Shown here: positions 25,395 to 33,979 of the stretch, piece by piece
Position numbering within the stretch: position 1 is the stretch's first letter
How the letters are laid out: the number at the start of each line of letters is the position of its first letter
DNA from: Chloroflexota bacterium
GTDB taxonomy: Bacteria; Chloroflexota; Anaerolineae; Anaerolineales; E44-bin32
Direction: 5' to 3'
Assembly: GCA_022561215.1 (NCBI GenBank)
Contig: JADFRQ010000026.1
Coordinates: 1 to 35,330 of the forward strand
DNA length: 35,330 nt
Translations under genes and position numbers: made by a program
The notes under the pieces: generated by a model
What the model saw: only the letters and a program-made list of their open reading frames with translations
Database searches by the model: none
Told to the model about the DNA's origin: nothing

Positions 25395-27173
25395 CTAATA
25401 CAACCCAATCACCCTGCCCGTCTCTACGTCGAGATCGATATTCATAAAGGCGGGTTTCGTAGCCAAACCAGGCATCGTACTCATGCTACCCAACAACGGG
25501 TAAATAAATCCAGCACCGACGCTGGCGCGCACTTCACGGACTGGAATAGTGAAACCCGTCGGTACACCTTTTAATTGTGGATCATGGCTCAGGCTGAGAT
25601 GCGTTTTCGCCATACAAATTGGGAGATCGCCAAAACCTGCCTTCTCATAATTCGCAATTTGCTCCTCGGCCAACGCGTCATACGTAACCCCTTGGGCGCC
25701 GTACATTTCCCTGCTGATATGCTCAATTTTCTCCTTGATGCTCCAATCCAAAGGATAGAGAAATTTAAAATCGTTCGGCTGTTCGCAAGCCTGGATTACG
25801 GCTTCGGCGAGCTCTCGCGCGCCTGCTCCCCCGTCCGCCCAGTGGCTGCTTTTTGCCGAGGCAAATGCCCCCTGCTTCAGAGCGTACGCCTCGATCATGT
25901 CGATCTCCGCCTGAGTATCTTTTTCGAAGGTATTCACGGCGACGACGACGGGGATTCCAAATCGTAACGCGTTTTTGATATGCACTCCCAAATTTGGAAG
26001 GCCTGCCTCGAGCAATTGCAGATTTTCTTCCATGTAGGCTTGATCCAGAGGCGCACCAGGCAGAACCTTCGGCCCGCCACCGTGCATTTTCAGTGCGCGC
26101 ACCGTGGCCACCAATACCACTGCGTTGGGAATCAAGCCGGAATAGCGGCATTTAATGTCGAAGAATTTCTCCATCCCAATATCGGCGCCAAATCCGCTTT
26201 CTGTGACGACATAATCCGCGAGCTTAAGGGCAATCTTATCTGCGATTATGCTACTGTTTCCGTGGGCGATATTGGCGAATGGACCGGTATGCACAAACGC
26301 TGCTTGCCCTTCCAGGGTCTGCATCAGAGTGGGCATAAGGGCGTCTTTTAATAAGACGGCGACAGTCCCCGCAATGCGCAGTTGCTCCAAAGTAACGGGA
26401 TGGCCCTTTTTATCCAGGCCGAACATGACACGCCCGATTCTCTCGCGCAAATCCTTGAGGCTGGTAGCCAGGGCGAGAATCGCCATGAATTCCGAGGCGA
26501 CGGTAATGTCAAAGCCCGTCTTGCGCGGAAAAATTGGGCTTGGTGATCCATCGCGCATTTTATCGTCATTGAATCCAATCATTATTTCTCGCAGGCTGCG
26601 ATCGGTAACATCTACCACGCGATTCCAGGTGATGGTTGTATGATCGATATCGAGGCGCGACACACCTCTGCGTTTCAGAGCCTCATCCGATTGGCGGCTT
26701 TCATGGAAGAGACGCGTGTCGATTGCAGCTGCTACGAGGTTATGGGCCACGCCGATTGCGTGAATATCGCCGGTGAGATGCAAATTGAAATCTTCCATCG
26801 GAATGATCTGGCTGTAGCCGCCGCCCGCTGCGCCGCCTTTGATGTTAAAAGTAGGACCCATGCTGGGTTGGCGGATGCAGGCCATCACGCTTTTTCCAAG
26901 ATGTGTTCCCAGGCCTTGAACGAGCCCAAGTGTTGTAGTCGTCTTTCCCTCACCCAGAGGAGTCGGCGTGATTGCGGTGACATCGATATATTTGCCTTGC
27001 GGCCTGGATTGCAATTTTTGAAGAACATCCAGGTGAACTTTGGCTTTGAACTTTCCGTAAAGATCGAGATCATCTTCGGCCAATCCAATTTTCTCCGCAA
27101 TGGACAGAATCGGCCGCAATTCTGCCTCTTGAGCGATATCGATATCGGCGGGAACAGGTCTTCTTGGTTGCAC
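25395..27173 (-). CDS. fhs: Formate–tetrahydrofolate ligase
   Basis: 592 residues, GTG start with AGGAGG at 27178-27183. ATP site: [16 protein letters not shown] (P-loop). Also seen are the family blocks [65 protein letters not shown] and [12 protein letters not shown]. The enzyme makes 10-formyl-THF from formate, THF and ATP, feeding purine synthesis and, in acetogens, the methyl branch of the Wood-Ljungdahl pathway. It is about 35 residues longer than the commonest form, mainly at the N-terminus. No neighbouring folate gene shows which pathway it serves here. Confidence 0.97.
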   Translation of the reverse strand: MQPRRPVPADIDIAQEAELRPILSIAEKIGLAEDDLDLYGKFKAKVHLDVLQKLQSRPQGKYIDVTAITPTPLGEGKTTTTLGLVQGLGTHLGKSVMACIRQPSMGPTFNIKGGAAGGGYSQIIPMEDFNLHLTGDIHAIGVAHNLVAAAIDTRLFHESRQSDEALKRRGVSRLDIDHTTITWNRVVDVTDRSLREIMIGFNDDKMRDGSPSPIFPRKTGFDITVASEFMAILALATSLKDLRERIGRVMFGLDKKGHPVTLEQLRIAGTVAVLLKDALMPTLMQTLEGQAAFVHTGPFANIAHGNSSIIADKIALKLADYVVTESGFGADIGMEKFFDIKCRYSGLIPNAVVLVATVRALKMHGGGPKVLPGAPLDQAYMEENLQLLEAGLPNLGVHIKNALRFGIPVVVAVNTFEKDTQAEIDMIEAYALKQGAFASAKSSHWADGGAGARELAEAVIQACEQPNDFKFLYPLDWSIKEKIEHISREMYGAQGVTYDALAEEQIANYEKAGFGDLPICMAKTHLSLSHDPQLKGVPTGFTIPVREVRASVGAGFIYPLLGSMSTMPGLATKPAFMNIDLDVETGRVIGLY

Positions 27174-27298
27174 AAGATCCTCCTATACGCGCATCATAGT
27201 GGGTTTCGATACGTTGATCCGGTTTCCATCCCAATCGTTTATAGCACAAGCGTCAAACTTCACAAAATGGCGGGGCAAATTGGGCGAATACAGGACCC

Positions 27299-27868
27299 CT
27301 AACCCGCGGCGATAGAATGCAGCACCGCACGAGCAAGCGCCGCATCATCTTTCGCACGATGTATATTTGGAAGATTGATTCCGCACTGCCTTCCGGTATT
27401 ATCCAGGCTTTGCCAGCGAAACGAGCTGTGCGCCGGATTCCAATCACCATAGAAGTTGGCATAGAGCTGCATAATATCAAAAGAATTTACAGCCAGGAGT
27501 TCCGGCGGGGTTTTTTGAATTTGGCCGGACTGGATCATCATACGTAAATCATATTCGGCGTTGTAAATCGCCAACTAATGGCCATTTTTCACCGTGGCGA
27601 CTTCCGGCCATATCGAATTCCAGGTAGGAGCTGCGCTCACCATTGCATTCGTGATCCCATGGATGGCGATGGCATCCTGCGGGATGGATTTGGAGGGGCG
27701 CACCAGCGAATCGATCACCATCTTCCCCAGAGGATCGAGGATGGCGATTTCGACGATTTCATCGCGTTGGCCGAGGCCGGTTGTCTCAGTATCCAAGTAC
27801 AGGGGCTTGTTTTCGATGACGCGCTGTGCAATTGTGATAGCTTGCAGTCGCGCTTGCTCATCTGCCAT
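27299..27868 (-). pseudogene. DnaQ-like 3'-5' exonuclease with in-frame TAG
   Basis: One reading frame covers a whole DEDDh exonuclease domain (190 codons): Exo I YLDTETTGLG, Exo II IYNAEYDLR, Exo III HRAKDDAAL with the final His/Asp. A TAG at 27575-27577 interrupts it just before Exo II, between VKNGH and LAIYNAEYD. A CAG-to-TAG change would explain it. A TTG follows the stop directly (27574) and could restart translation, giving two half-proteins of 97 and 91 residues. If read through, it is a stand-alone proofreading-type nuclease acting on DNA or RNA ends. The promoter is unusually close to the ATG. Confidence 0.8.
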
Positions 27869-27871
27869 AGG

Positions 27872-27900
27872 ATTATAAGAATCCGCGTAGTAGGAGGCAA
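27872..27900 (-). promoter_or_regulatory. Promoter of the exonuclease gene, leaderless layout
   Basis: On the minus strand, TTGCCT (27895-27900) and TATAAT (27872-27877) are exactly 17 bases apart. The ATG begins at 27868, four bases after the -10 box, so transcription should start at or beside the A of ATG. There is no room for a ribosome-binding site. Confidence 0.65.
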
Positions 27901-27967
27901 TTGTACACTCAGACAGAAGATGGGATTAAGGACTATTCAACAAAGGTCTGGGGGGTTCTTCCCGGAT

Positions 27968-28768
27968 TTATGGCATATCCAATGTGTAAACGCCGTCGTT
28001 GGGGGCAATGTCGCAGCGTTTTTGCCCTGGGGGAAGATTTTCATCCGGCGTGTGAAAAGAGGAAATTTGTATGAAGGCTATGCCATCTGGAATCAAAAAC
28101 CATATATTCCCTTGATCATCAATGAAAGTATTGTTAGCAGAATTGGGCAGGACCGTTTTGCCGCTTTCGTCGAATATTCCTTGTGTGCGCTGGCCGGCAT
28201 GGACTTGATTTACGGTAAACGTATACGCCGAAGCCCCCAGATGTGCAAATGCCGCCACAACAGAAGCGCTCCAGTCGTTGGCAAATGTTACGTTCGCCGG
28301 TCTATCGAGCTCGACTCTGGCAAACCAGTCTTGGTGGGTAGACCCCAGCGATTGAGGGTCATAAATCATAATGCTCTTTATATCCACTGCCGGATCGTTC
28401 ACCGATTCTCCGCTCACACATAGGTAAGTGTCACCCGATGGACTTCCATGGAATACACCGCAGGGGGCAAATTAAGCGAATCAAAGGTGTAATTTGGACG
28501 GTCAGGCGTATCCGTTGGCGGGAATGGAGTGGATGTGGGCGCGGGGAATAGGAGTAGGAGTGGCCGATGGGGTGATCGATGCTTGCGCCGTTTCGGTGAG
28601 ATTGCGCGAAAAAAGCGTGGCTTCCACAGCAATGCGGGTCATATTTTGCGATTCTACTAAGGCTTCGGCTTGGCGGGATTCGCTGGCACCCGGCACTGCG
28701 CACATCAGCGTGGAAAACAATAAGGATACGCTAAAAGCTAATAAGGAAAGGGATCGACGGTTAAGCAT
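27968..28768 (-). pseudogene. Frameshifted secreted protein, Thr/Pro-rich linker
   Basis: ATG 28768 (GGAG nine bases upstream) opens a signal peptide, LSLLAFSVSLLFSTLMC, then EATLFSRNLTETAQASIT and a Thr/Pro linker (SATPTPIP). At the CCCC near 28545 the frame breaks; the adjacent frame continues as APTSTPFPPTDTPDRPNYTF and LPPAVYSMEVHRVTLTY to a stop at 28414. A second shift at about 28415 returns to the first frame with SGESVNDPAVDIKSIMIYDP, ending YTLDMP. The whole would be about 265 residues: an exported protein, perhaps a lipoprotein though no clean lipobox is seen, with an unrecognised C-terminal domain. The two shifts cancel, so sequence errors and decay are both possible. Confidence 0.6.
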
Positions 28769-29061
28769 CAAAGGTTTCTCCAGCCGTATTGGAGCCAGAT
28801 ACCCCTGGTCAACACATTTCTGGAACAATTATCCATTGTATCAACGATTTCTCACACATTTTGTCCATAACAACAAAGAGCGAGCAAGTAATCCCAGTTA
28901 TTCAACTTCCCTGGATTGCCCATTGTAATGAAAAGGCAATTAAATCTTTGAACTGTGGCTATCTTCAATAACCAAGGTGAATTGCAGTAGATCGGCCAAA
29001 GAAATTTGCTAGACAGGAAGTAACGTCTACGTTACGATGAAAATAGTATAATTTCACACCT

Positions 29062-29134
29062 GCACCCGTAGCTCAAAGGATAGAGCGACTGACTTCGAAT
29101 CAGTAGGTTGGGGGTTCGAGTCCCTCCGGGTGCG
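29062..29134 (+). tRNA. tRNA-Arg (anticodon TCG)
   Basis: A complete cloverleaf by eye: acceptor GCACCCG (29062-29068) with CGGGTGC (29127-29133), D-arm GCTCAAAGGATAGAGC, anticodon stem ACTGA/TCAGT with loop CTTCGAA, and T-arm GGGGGTTCGAGTCCCTC. The anticodon TCG (29095-29097) reads CGA and other CGN codons. CCA is not encoded. A -10 box TATAAT lies at 29047-29052, 10 bases upstream. The downstream side holds a strong terminator and then mobile DNA. Confidence 0.97.
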
Positions 29135-29182
29135 CTAGAGAATCTGGGCTCATTACTCTAGGAATTCCCCAGATTTCACTAC

Positions 29183-29219
29183 AAAGGATCGACTCAGTAT
29201 GTCGGAGTCGATCCTTTTT
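29183..29219 (+). terminator. Strong intrinsic terminator after tRNA-Arg
   Basis: A 13-bp perfect stem, AAAGGATCGACTC (29183-29195) with GAGTCGATCCTTT (29205-29217), loop AGTATGTCG, followed by two more T. A second inverted repeat lies before it: AATCTGGG at about 29146 and CCCAGATT at about 29168. Confidence 0.88.
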
Positions 29220-29237
29220 GACAGCAATTTGACAGCA
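29217..29237. repeat. Direct repeat TTTGACAGCA x2
   Basis: TTTGACAGCA at 29217 and again at 29228, 11 bases apart (one helical turn). This spacing next to a tRNA 3' end resembles arm-type sites of tyrosine integrases, but no integrase gene is present in the window. Confidence 0.5.
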
Positions 29238-29483
29238 TTTAGACCGAAAATCAGTTAATTAAGTTACCGTCACATGAATAAGGAGATGAAATCATTTCGG
29301 ATTAATAAGAACAACAGCTTGGAAGGCTGATGCTCATTTTCGCACTAATGACGAGATGAATCAAACGCGCTAAAATCAAATTGGCGCAGCTATGGCTGTA
29401 CCGTGTCAGACCATGTGAGACAGTTTTGGGCTTAGAATTAAGAGATGCTTTCCCATCACAACAGACATCGTCAGGAGGTTTTC

Positions 29484-29849
29484 ATGATGACGAAGGAAGC
29501 ATCTGCAGAAGCAACTGTTCGCAACATCCGCCGCAAGACACGGAGGAAATACTCCGCTGAAGAAAAGATCCGCATAGTTCTCGGTGGGTTGCGAGGTGAT
29601 CTCACCATAGCAGAACTCTGCCGCCGGGAAGGCATAAGCGAGAACCTCTACTATCGCTGGAGCAAAGACTTCCTCGAAGCCGGGAAATCACGCCTTGTGG
29701 GTGATACCAAGCGAGAAGCCAACAGCAAGCAGGTCAAGACTTTGAGACAGGAGAACGAACAGCTCAAGCAATTGGTCGCTGAGCTGGCTCTGAAGAACAA
29801 GGTGCTCAAAAAAAGCTTGCTTGGCACGGACACGACGTTGGACCTATGA
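29484..29849 (+). CDS. IS3-family transposase OrfA
   Basis: 121 residues from ATG 29484, with AGGAGG eight bases upstream; a TTG/ATG-type start at 29445 lacks a ribosome site. Helix-turn-helix: YSAEEKIRIVLGGLRGDL and TIAELCRREGISENLYYRW. Leucine-zipper-like coiled coil: LRQENEQLKQLVAELALKNKVL. It recognises the element ends. Near the 3' end lies AAAAAAAG (29808-29815), where a -1 shift would enter the orfB frame and make the fused OrfAB transposase. The stop overlaps the orfB start as ATGA. Confidence 0.93.
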   Translation: MMTKEASAEATVRNIRRKTRRKYSAEEKIRIVLGGLRGDLTIAELCRREGISENLYYRWSKDFLEAGKSRLVGDTKREANSKQVKTLRQENEQLKQLVAELALKNKVLKKSLLGTDTTLDL

Positions 29850-30871
29850 TGCGTCGATCCCATGCTGAGAAGATCGAAATCATTCACCTGGTGGAGCATT
29901 CTGAGCTTTCCATCAGCAGAACGCTGGATGAACTAGACGTTCCCCGGAGCACCTTCTATCGTTGGTACCAGCGATACCAGGAAGAAGGTCTCGATGGTGT
30001 GGCTGATCTCAAGCCCAGAGCAAGACAGTTCTGGAACCGGATCCCGGACATCGTGCGTGACCAGGTGGTGCAGTTCGCACTCGAGAACCCGGACAAGTCA
30101 TCCAGGCAGCTAGCGTGGCATATCACCGATACGGAAGGCTATTTCATCTCAGAATCGAGTGTTTACCGCATTCTGAAGGGCTTTGACCTGATCTCCAGTC
30201 CGGTATTCCAGATGGTCTCAGCCAAAGACAAGTATGAGAAACCCACGAAACGTGTGAACGAACTCTGGCAAACAGATTTCACCTACCTGAAGGTGCAGGG
30301 TTGGGGTTGGTACTATCTATCAACCGTTCTGGATGATTACTCTCGCTACATCCTGGCCTGGAAATTATGCAAAACGATGGGAGCCAGGGATGTCGAGGAT
30401 ACGCTCGAGATGGCTCTGGCAAAGACTGATCTAGAACGGGTCAAGGTGCGACACCGTCCGCGTCTCTTATCGGACAATGGACCCTGTTATCTCTCGGGCC
30501 AATTGAAGAAGTATCTCAAGCGGAAGGACATCAAGCATATCCGCGGAGCACCATATCATCCCATGACTCAGGGCAAGATTGAGCGATACCACCGATCGAT
30601 GAAGAACGTGATCAAACTGCTGAACTACGAGTATCCGGGGGAACTTGATCAAGCAATCGGCGAGTTCGTGGAGTACTACAACAAGCATCGATACCATGAG
30701 GCGCTTGACAATCTGACGCCAGAGGATGTTTACTTTGGGAGAGAGGAGAAGGTAAAAACAAGGCGAGAAAAGATCAAAGAAGCAACGCTACGACACCGCA
30801 GAAAGTGGAACTTGAACGCTCCAGGCCAATGGCCGTGGACCCTCAATCCGAAGGGAGAAATACTCTCTTAG
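29846..30871 (+). CDS. IS3-family transposase OrfB (DDE catalytic subunit)
   Basis: 341 residues. An N-terminal helix-turn-helix (SISRTLDELDVPRSTFYRW) precedes an RNase H-like integrase core (about 125-290) with the DDE triad: Asp in WQTDFTYLKV, Asp in LSDNGPCY and Glu in MTQGKIERYHRSMKN. The C-terminal part (YYNKHRYHEALDNLTPEDVYFG) is typical of IS3. The frame is -1 relative to orfA and no stop intervenes from 29813 to its ATG, so frameshift fusion is possible as well as coupled restart. Confidence 0.95.
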   Translation: MMRRSHAEKIEIIHLVEHSELSISRTLDELDVPRSTFYRWYQRYQEEGLDGVADLKPRARQFWNRIPDIVRDQVVQFALENPDKSSRQLAWHITDTEGYFISESSVYRILKGFDLISSPVFQMVSAKDKYEKPTKRVNELWQTDFTYLKVQGWGWYYLSTVLDDYSRYILAWKLCKTMGARDVEDTLEMALAKTDLERVKVRHRPRLLSDNGPCYLSGQLKKYLKRKDIKHIRGAPYHPMTQGKIERYHRSMKNVIKLLNYEYPGELDQAIGEFVEYYNKHRYHEALDNLTPEDVYFGREEKVKTRREKIKEATLRHRRKWNLNAPGQWPWTLNPKGEILS

Positions 30872-30973
30872 TTTGGGCTCAGTTTTGTCCCAAATGCTCT
30901 GAGGACGTACATTCCAGCCATGAAGAGCCTCTCCCTTTCCCCCAGGTGAAGATAAGAGGCTCTACTTCATAAC

Positions 30974-31270
30974 TTAGCGGCCATCCATTGACATAGCTTC
31001 ATATATTCTTACATTTGTAATGATCGGACTGCTCTCGGCAATTTTCAGCGCTTCATCAAAATCCTCTGCATTAATGATTAGGAAACCGGTTGTTGCTTCC
31101 AGATCCATTTCCAATTTTTTGGTTCCAGATTTTGTTATTTCTCTCCCCTTGCCAAGGGTACTCATATCAACGATCTTGTCCTGGATTGAACCGAACCATT
31201 TGCCATACTCTTCCATGATACCGTCAGTAGGCGTTACATATCCATTTTGAATAATTATAAACTTCTTCAT
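30974..31270 (-). CDS. YCII-like domain protein
   Basis: 98 residues, ATG with AGGAGAAGG upstream. It has the YCII ferredoxin-like plan: an N-terminal strand MKKFIIIQNG, then ATTGFLIINAEDFDEALKIAESSPI and a closing strand VRIYEAM. YCII proteins are small dimers of mostly unknown function, often beside SRPBCC and ArsR genes, as here. Sequence just past its stop (30872-30973) is the right flank of the insertion sequence. Confidence 0.8.
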   Translation of the reverse strand: MKKFIIIQNGYVTPTDGIMEEYGKWFGSIQDKIVDMSTLGKGREITKSGTKKLEMDLEATTGFLIINAEDFDEALKIAESSPIITNVRIYEAMSMDGR

Positions 31271-31409
31271 TTTCCTTCTCCTATTTGTGTAATATCGGTT
31301 GTTGTTCGCTCAAGTAACGAGCATGATTATCATTATTGCCTTTAACATTACTGAATTAATTATTTATCTCATTTATTCTCCCCTCCATGGAAATTATGAT
31401 TGACAAAAA

Positions 31410-31883
31410 CTAATCGTTGCCTTTTGCCAACACCGCTGCGAGCTTATCGAAGGCCTGCTTCCAGCCAATCCCGGCATATTCTGCGCTGGCGCCATAACCC
31501 ACGTGGCTCACGGTCACAGTAGTTTTGCCATCGGCATGTGCGAAGGTCACGGTCACGTCCATTGTTGTGGGCATGCCCATCTCCGCGGGCGAGATGATAT
31601 TGCCCTCAGCATCCGAGAAGCTATCGCTATAGACCAGGCGCTCCATCGGCACCACTTCCTTATAACTGCCGGTGGAATACATATGCACGCCATCCGGCGA
31701 AAGCATGTTAAAGAGATGGCGGCCTCCCACGCGCAAATCAATCTCGCATGTGGGCGATGTGAAACCTTTGGGGCCGTACCATTTCATAAAATGTTCCGGC
31801 TCCGTCCACGCCTTCCATAACAATTCGAGCGGCGCATCGAATGTGCGGCTTACTTCAACCTGTATTTCTTCTAATTGGTCCAT
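31410..31883 (-). CDS. SRPBCC (AHSA1-like) domain protein
   Basis: 157 residues of the START/SRPBCC superfamily, AHSA1 branch. Seen: VSRTFDAPLELLWKAWTEPEHFMKWYGPKGF (here only as FDAPLELLWKAWTEPEHF), the strand IDLRVGGRHLFNML, and C-terminal helix GIGWKQAFDKLAAVL. These proteins bind a hydrophobic ligand in a deep cavity; the ligand is unknown here. It lies 74 bases after the ArsR-type regulator on the same strand, a frequent pairing. AGGAGA stands upstream of the ATG. Confidence 0.9.
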   Translation of the reverse strand: MDQLEEIQVEVSRTFDAPLELLWKAWTEPEHFMKWYGPKGFTSPTCEIDLRVGGRHLFNMLSPDGVHMYSTGSYKEVVPMERLVYSDSFSDAEGNIISPAEMGMPTTMDVTVTFAHADGKTTVTVSHVGYGASAEYAGIGWKQAFDKLAAVLAKGND

Positions 31884-31957
31884 ATCATTCTCCTTTTATG
31901 TGTAGCGAAAGTTAATAAATTAGTGCCAAGGTGATCCGGAATGCGATGCGAAAATCG

Positions 31958-32311
31958 CTAATCCGCAGACTCGTTTTTCTCATTCTGCATGGTCTTCAGA
32001 TAGGCGGCCAGCCTGTCGAAGCTTTCCTCCCAATTTTGGCGATACTGCTCCACCCAGTCGGCAGCCTCTCTCAGCGGCGCGGCCCGCAATTTGGCCGGGC
32101 GCCACTGCGCCTTTCGCCCGCGCACAACCAACCCGGCGCGCTCGAGTACTTTGAGGTGCTTGGAAACGGCCGGCATGGTCATCTTGAAGGGCTGCGCCAG
32201 CTGCGTCACGGTGAGCTCGCCATTCGCCAGGCGCGCCAATATCTGGCGGCGTGTAGGGTCCGCGAGGGCTGAGAAAGTCAGGCTAAGGGTGTCCGTGGTC
32301 ATCGGTGTCAT
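31958..32311 (-). CDS. ArsR-family transcriptional regulator
   Basis: 117 residues. Winged helix-turn-helix: FSALADPTRRQILARLANGE, VTQLAQPFKMTMPAVSKHLKVL and GLVVRGRKAQWR (wing). There is no Cys pair of the metal-sensing ArsR/SmtB site, so it belongs to the non-metal group that travels with SRPBCC genes. The start is ATG 32311 or, three codons later, ATG 32302. It presumably represses its own operon through the palindrome at 32322-32351, just upstream. Confidence 0.92.
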   Translation of the reverse strand: MTPMTTDTLSLTFSALADPTRRQILARLANGELTVTQLAQPFKMTMPAVSKHLKVLERAGLVVRGRKAQWRPAKLRAAPLREAADWVEQYRQNWEESFDRLAAYLKTMQNEKNESAD

Positions 32312-32321
32312 TTCTTATATT

Positions 32322-32351
32322 TTACCATCTGGTTATATAACTAGTTGGTAA
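32322..32351. promoter_or_regulatory. Candidate ArsR operator palindrome
   Basis: A 30-base near-perfect palindrome centred at 32336/32337: TTACCA at one end, TGGTAA at the other, and GTTATATAAC in the middle. Two mismatched pairs. It lies 10 bases upstream of the ArsR start and so overlaps its promoter. This matches the ATATAAC-type operators of ArsR/SRPBCC operons. Confidence 0.7.
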
Positions 32352-32447
32352 TGTACAGCAGACGCAGGCCAATGTCAATCCCCGCGAACAACGAATGTTA
32401 TACTGCGCCTAATCCCACGTGAACCAGAAATGGAAGAGGAGATTCGC

Positions 32448-32813
32448 GTGATACGAATACGCTACATTGTCGATGACGTCGACGAGGCAGTTAAATTTTA
32501 TACATCAAACTTATTTTTTGAATTAGTAGAACAATATGGAGCGGCGGTAGCAATCTTGGAACGTGATGGCGTACACTTAATCGTCTCCGGTCCCAAGGCT
32601 TCTGCGTCGAGGCAAATGCCTGACGGAAGCCAACCTTCACCCGGAGGTTGGAATCGATTCCAAATTGTAGTCGATGATATTGAATCTGAGGTCTCCCGAC
32701 TTAAGCAGAACGGTGTGCCATTTAAAAACGATCTATTTGAAAGTCAGGGGCGCAAGCAAATTCTTTGCCTCGATCCGTCAGGAAATATAGTAGAGCTTTT
32801 CCAATCCGCATAA
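32448..32813 (+). CDS. VOC-family (glyoxalase/bleomycin-resistance-like) protein
   Basis: 121 residues from GTG 32448, which has AGAGGAG six bases upstream and gives the usual N-terminus (V)IRIRYIVDDVDEAVKFY; ATG 32430 would add six residues but covers the ribosome site. Two beta-alpha-beta-beta-beta units: ELVEQYGAAVAILERDGVHL and FQIVVDDIESEVSRLKQNGV, then GRKQILCLDPSGNIVELF, with the Glu of VELF as a metal ligand. Reaction unknown; family members are lyases, dioxygenases or drug-binding proteins. Divergent from the ArsR gene and convergent with AraC. Confidence 0.85.
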   Translation: MIRIRYIVDDVDEAVKFYTSNLFFELVEQYGAAVAILERDGVHLIVSGPKASASRQMPDGSQPSPGGWNRFQIVVDDIESEVSRLKQNGVPFKNDLFESQGRKQILCLDPSGNIVELFQSA

Positions 32814-32845
32814 TGGACATTTTTCCAATCAGCGCCAATTCGCAG

Positions 32846-33808
32846 TTAGATGCTCCGATCGTTCTGGGCGATGCTTTTTCGGTATTGCATCGTACTCATT
32901 GCCGTCTCGCGCTTAAAGAAGCGACTGAAATAGGACGGATCATCGAAGGAGAGGCGATACCCTACCTCTGCGCTGGTTAAGTCCGTGTGTGTAAAGAGGC
33001 GTTTTGATTCCAGCACGACTTCTTGGCGTATGAGCTGCCCGGGTGTTTGCCCCGTCACGGCTTTGACTGTGTTGTTCAAGTGGCTAATGGTGACGCCCAG
33101 TTTGTCGGCGTAGGCTTGTACAGACCGTTCGGTAAGGAACTGCCGGGCTACAAGTTGTTTGAAGTGGCGCACAAGCGTCGGAATCGCGCCAACGGAAGCG
33201 AGGGCCTTATGCGTGCCTTCATGCGATGTGTAAATGCGTTGCATAGCTACGAGCAAAATGTGCAGGTACGCACGTAGGACTGATTCGCTCCTGAACTTAT
33301 TTTCTTGATATTCAGCAGCAATCGACTGGATTAGTGGTTCCACCAGCTCACATTCCTCTGAATTCAATCGCAAAGCCGGCGTATCCTCGATAGTATGGAA
33401 AAATGAAAACTCGCGCAGCACCATGTAGTCCGACGGCGCCAGCAAGAGGAATTCTTCTGAAAAGCCGATAATTTCTCCCTCTAGTGGAACAGAAATATTC
33501 CAGTAATGAACCTGTCCAGGCGAGATAAAATAAACCGTACCCGCTTCAATGGGATAGGCGTTGAAGTCGATAAAGTGGGTTCCCTCGCCCCCCGTCATGT
33601 ACAAAATCCCGTAGAAGTCGTGACGGTGTGGAAATTCCGCCGCCGCCCCCGCGGGGATAGTCGCAAAGTCCCCATAGATAATATTCATGTTTGCGAGTTG
33701 GTGGTCCAATATATCCCCAAAGGTTAGCAGGGGGATATCCAGATTGCGGCGCACGATTTTGTTTGTCGAACTCAACCTACCGGTCTTCCTATTTTGATCT
33801 TCTCCCAA
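32846..33808 (-). CDS. AraC-family transcriptional regulator with cupin sensor
   Basis: Up to 320 residues from a TTG at 33808. The start is uncertain: no ribosome site is seen and later GTG/TTG codons are possible. N-terminal cupin-like domain: PHRHDFYGILYMTGGEGTHF and AGTVYFISPGQVHYW. C-terminal AraC DNA-binding domain with two helix-turn-helices: SVQAYADKLGVTISHLNNTV and LTSAEVGYRLSFDDPSYFSRF, FKRE. It probably senses a small ligand and controls the divergent multicopper oxidase gene, a typical layout, but this is inference. Confidence 0.9.
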   Translation of the reverse strand: MGEDQNRKTGRLSSTNKIVRRNLDIPLLTFGDILDHQLANMNIIYGDFATIPAGAAAEFPHRHDFYGILYMTGGEGTHFIDFNAYPIEAGTVYFISPGQVHYWNISVPLEGEIIGFSEEFLLLAPSDYMVLREFSFFHTIEDTPALRLNSEECELVEPLIQSIAAEYQENKFRSESVLRAYLHILLVAMQRIYTSHEGTHKALASVGAIPTLVRHFKQLVARQFLTERSVQAYADKLGVTISHLNNTVKAVTGQTPGQLIRQEVVLESKRLFTHTDLTSAEVGYRLSFDDPSYFSRFFKRETAMSTMQYRKSIAQNDRSI

Positions 33809-33868
33809 TAAAGTACCATATTTCTCATGTATAATCCCTTCTCATAGCGCCTATCACACTCTAGAATG

Positions 33869-33888
33869 TTGACATCGTTGCAATGATG
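33869..33888 (+). promoter_or_regulatory. Candidate -35 box and operator between araC-type gene and MCO
   Basis: TTGACA at 33869-33874 is a consensus -35, but no good -10 stands 16-18 bases on. It overlaps a palindrome CATCGTTGCAATGATG (33873-33888) with one mismatched pair. TATAAT at 33830-33835 is a second plus-strand signal. The 170-base gap ends in AAGGAGG (33951-33957). Confidence 0.4.
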
Positions 33889-33979
33889 GTAAGAGTCTCA
33901 GAGTTATTCTGCGCAAATTGTACCATTTCGCCACGGATAAACCCGATTCGAAGGAGGCAATAGGAATAATGATAATAAC

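Larger units (their letters stand above)
29416..30892 (+). mobile_element. IS3-family insertion sequence
   Basis: About 1.48 kb with two overlapping genes (orfA, orfB). The ends are judged from imperfect inverted repeats: TGAGACA at 29416 and, inverted, TGTCCCA at 30886-30892, with a weaker match extending inward (TTTTGGGC and GGGCTCAGTTTTG). Short flank ATG at 29413-29415 and 30894-30896 may be a target duplication, but the exact right end is uncertain by a base. Both genes look intact, so it may still be active. Confidence 0.82.

Noticed and set aside
27578-28423. A long open plus-strand frame (281 codons)
   Set aside because: It lies wholly antisense to the exonuclease and the secreted protein, both of which show clear motifs, and its own sequence is Arg/His/Cys-rich with no domain.
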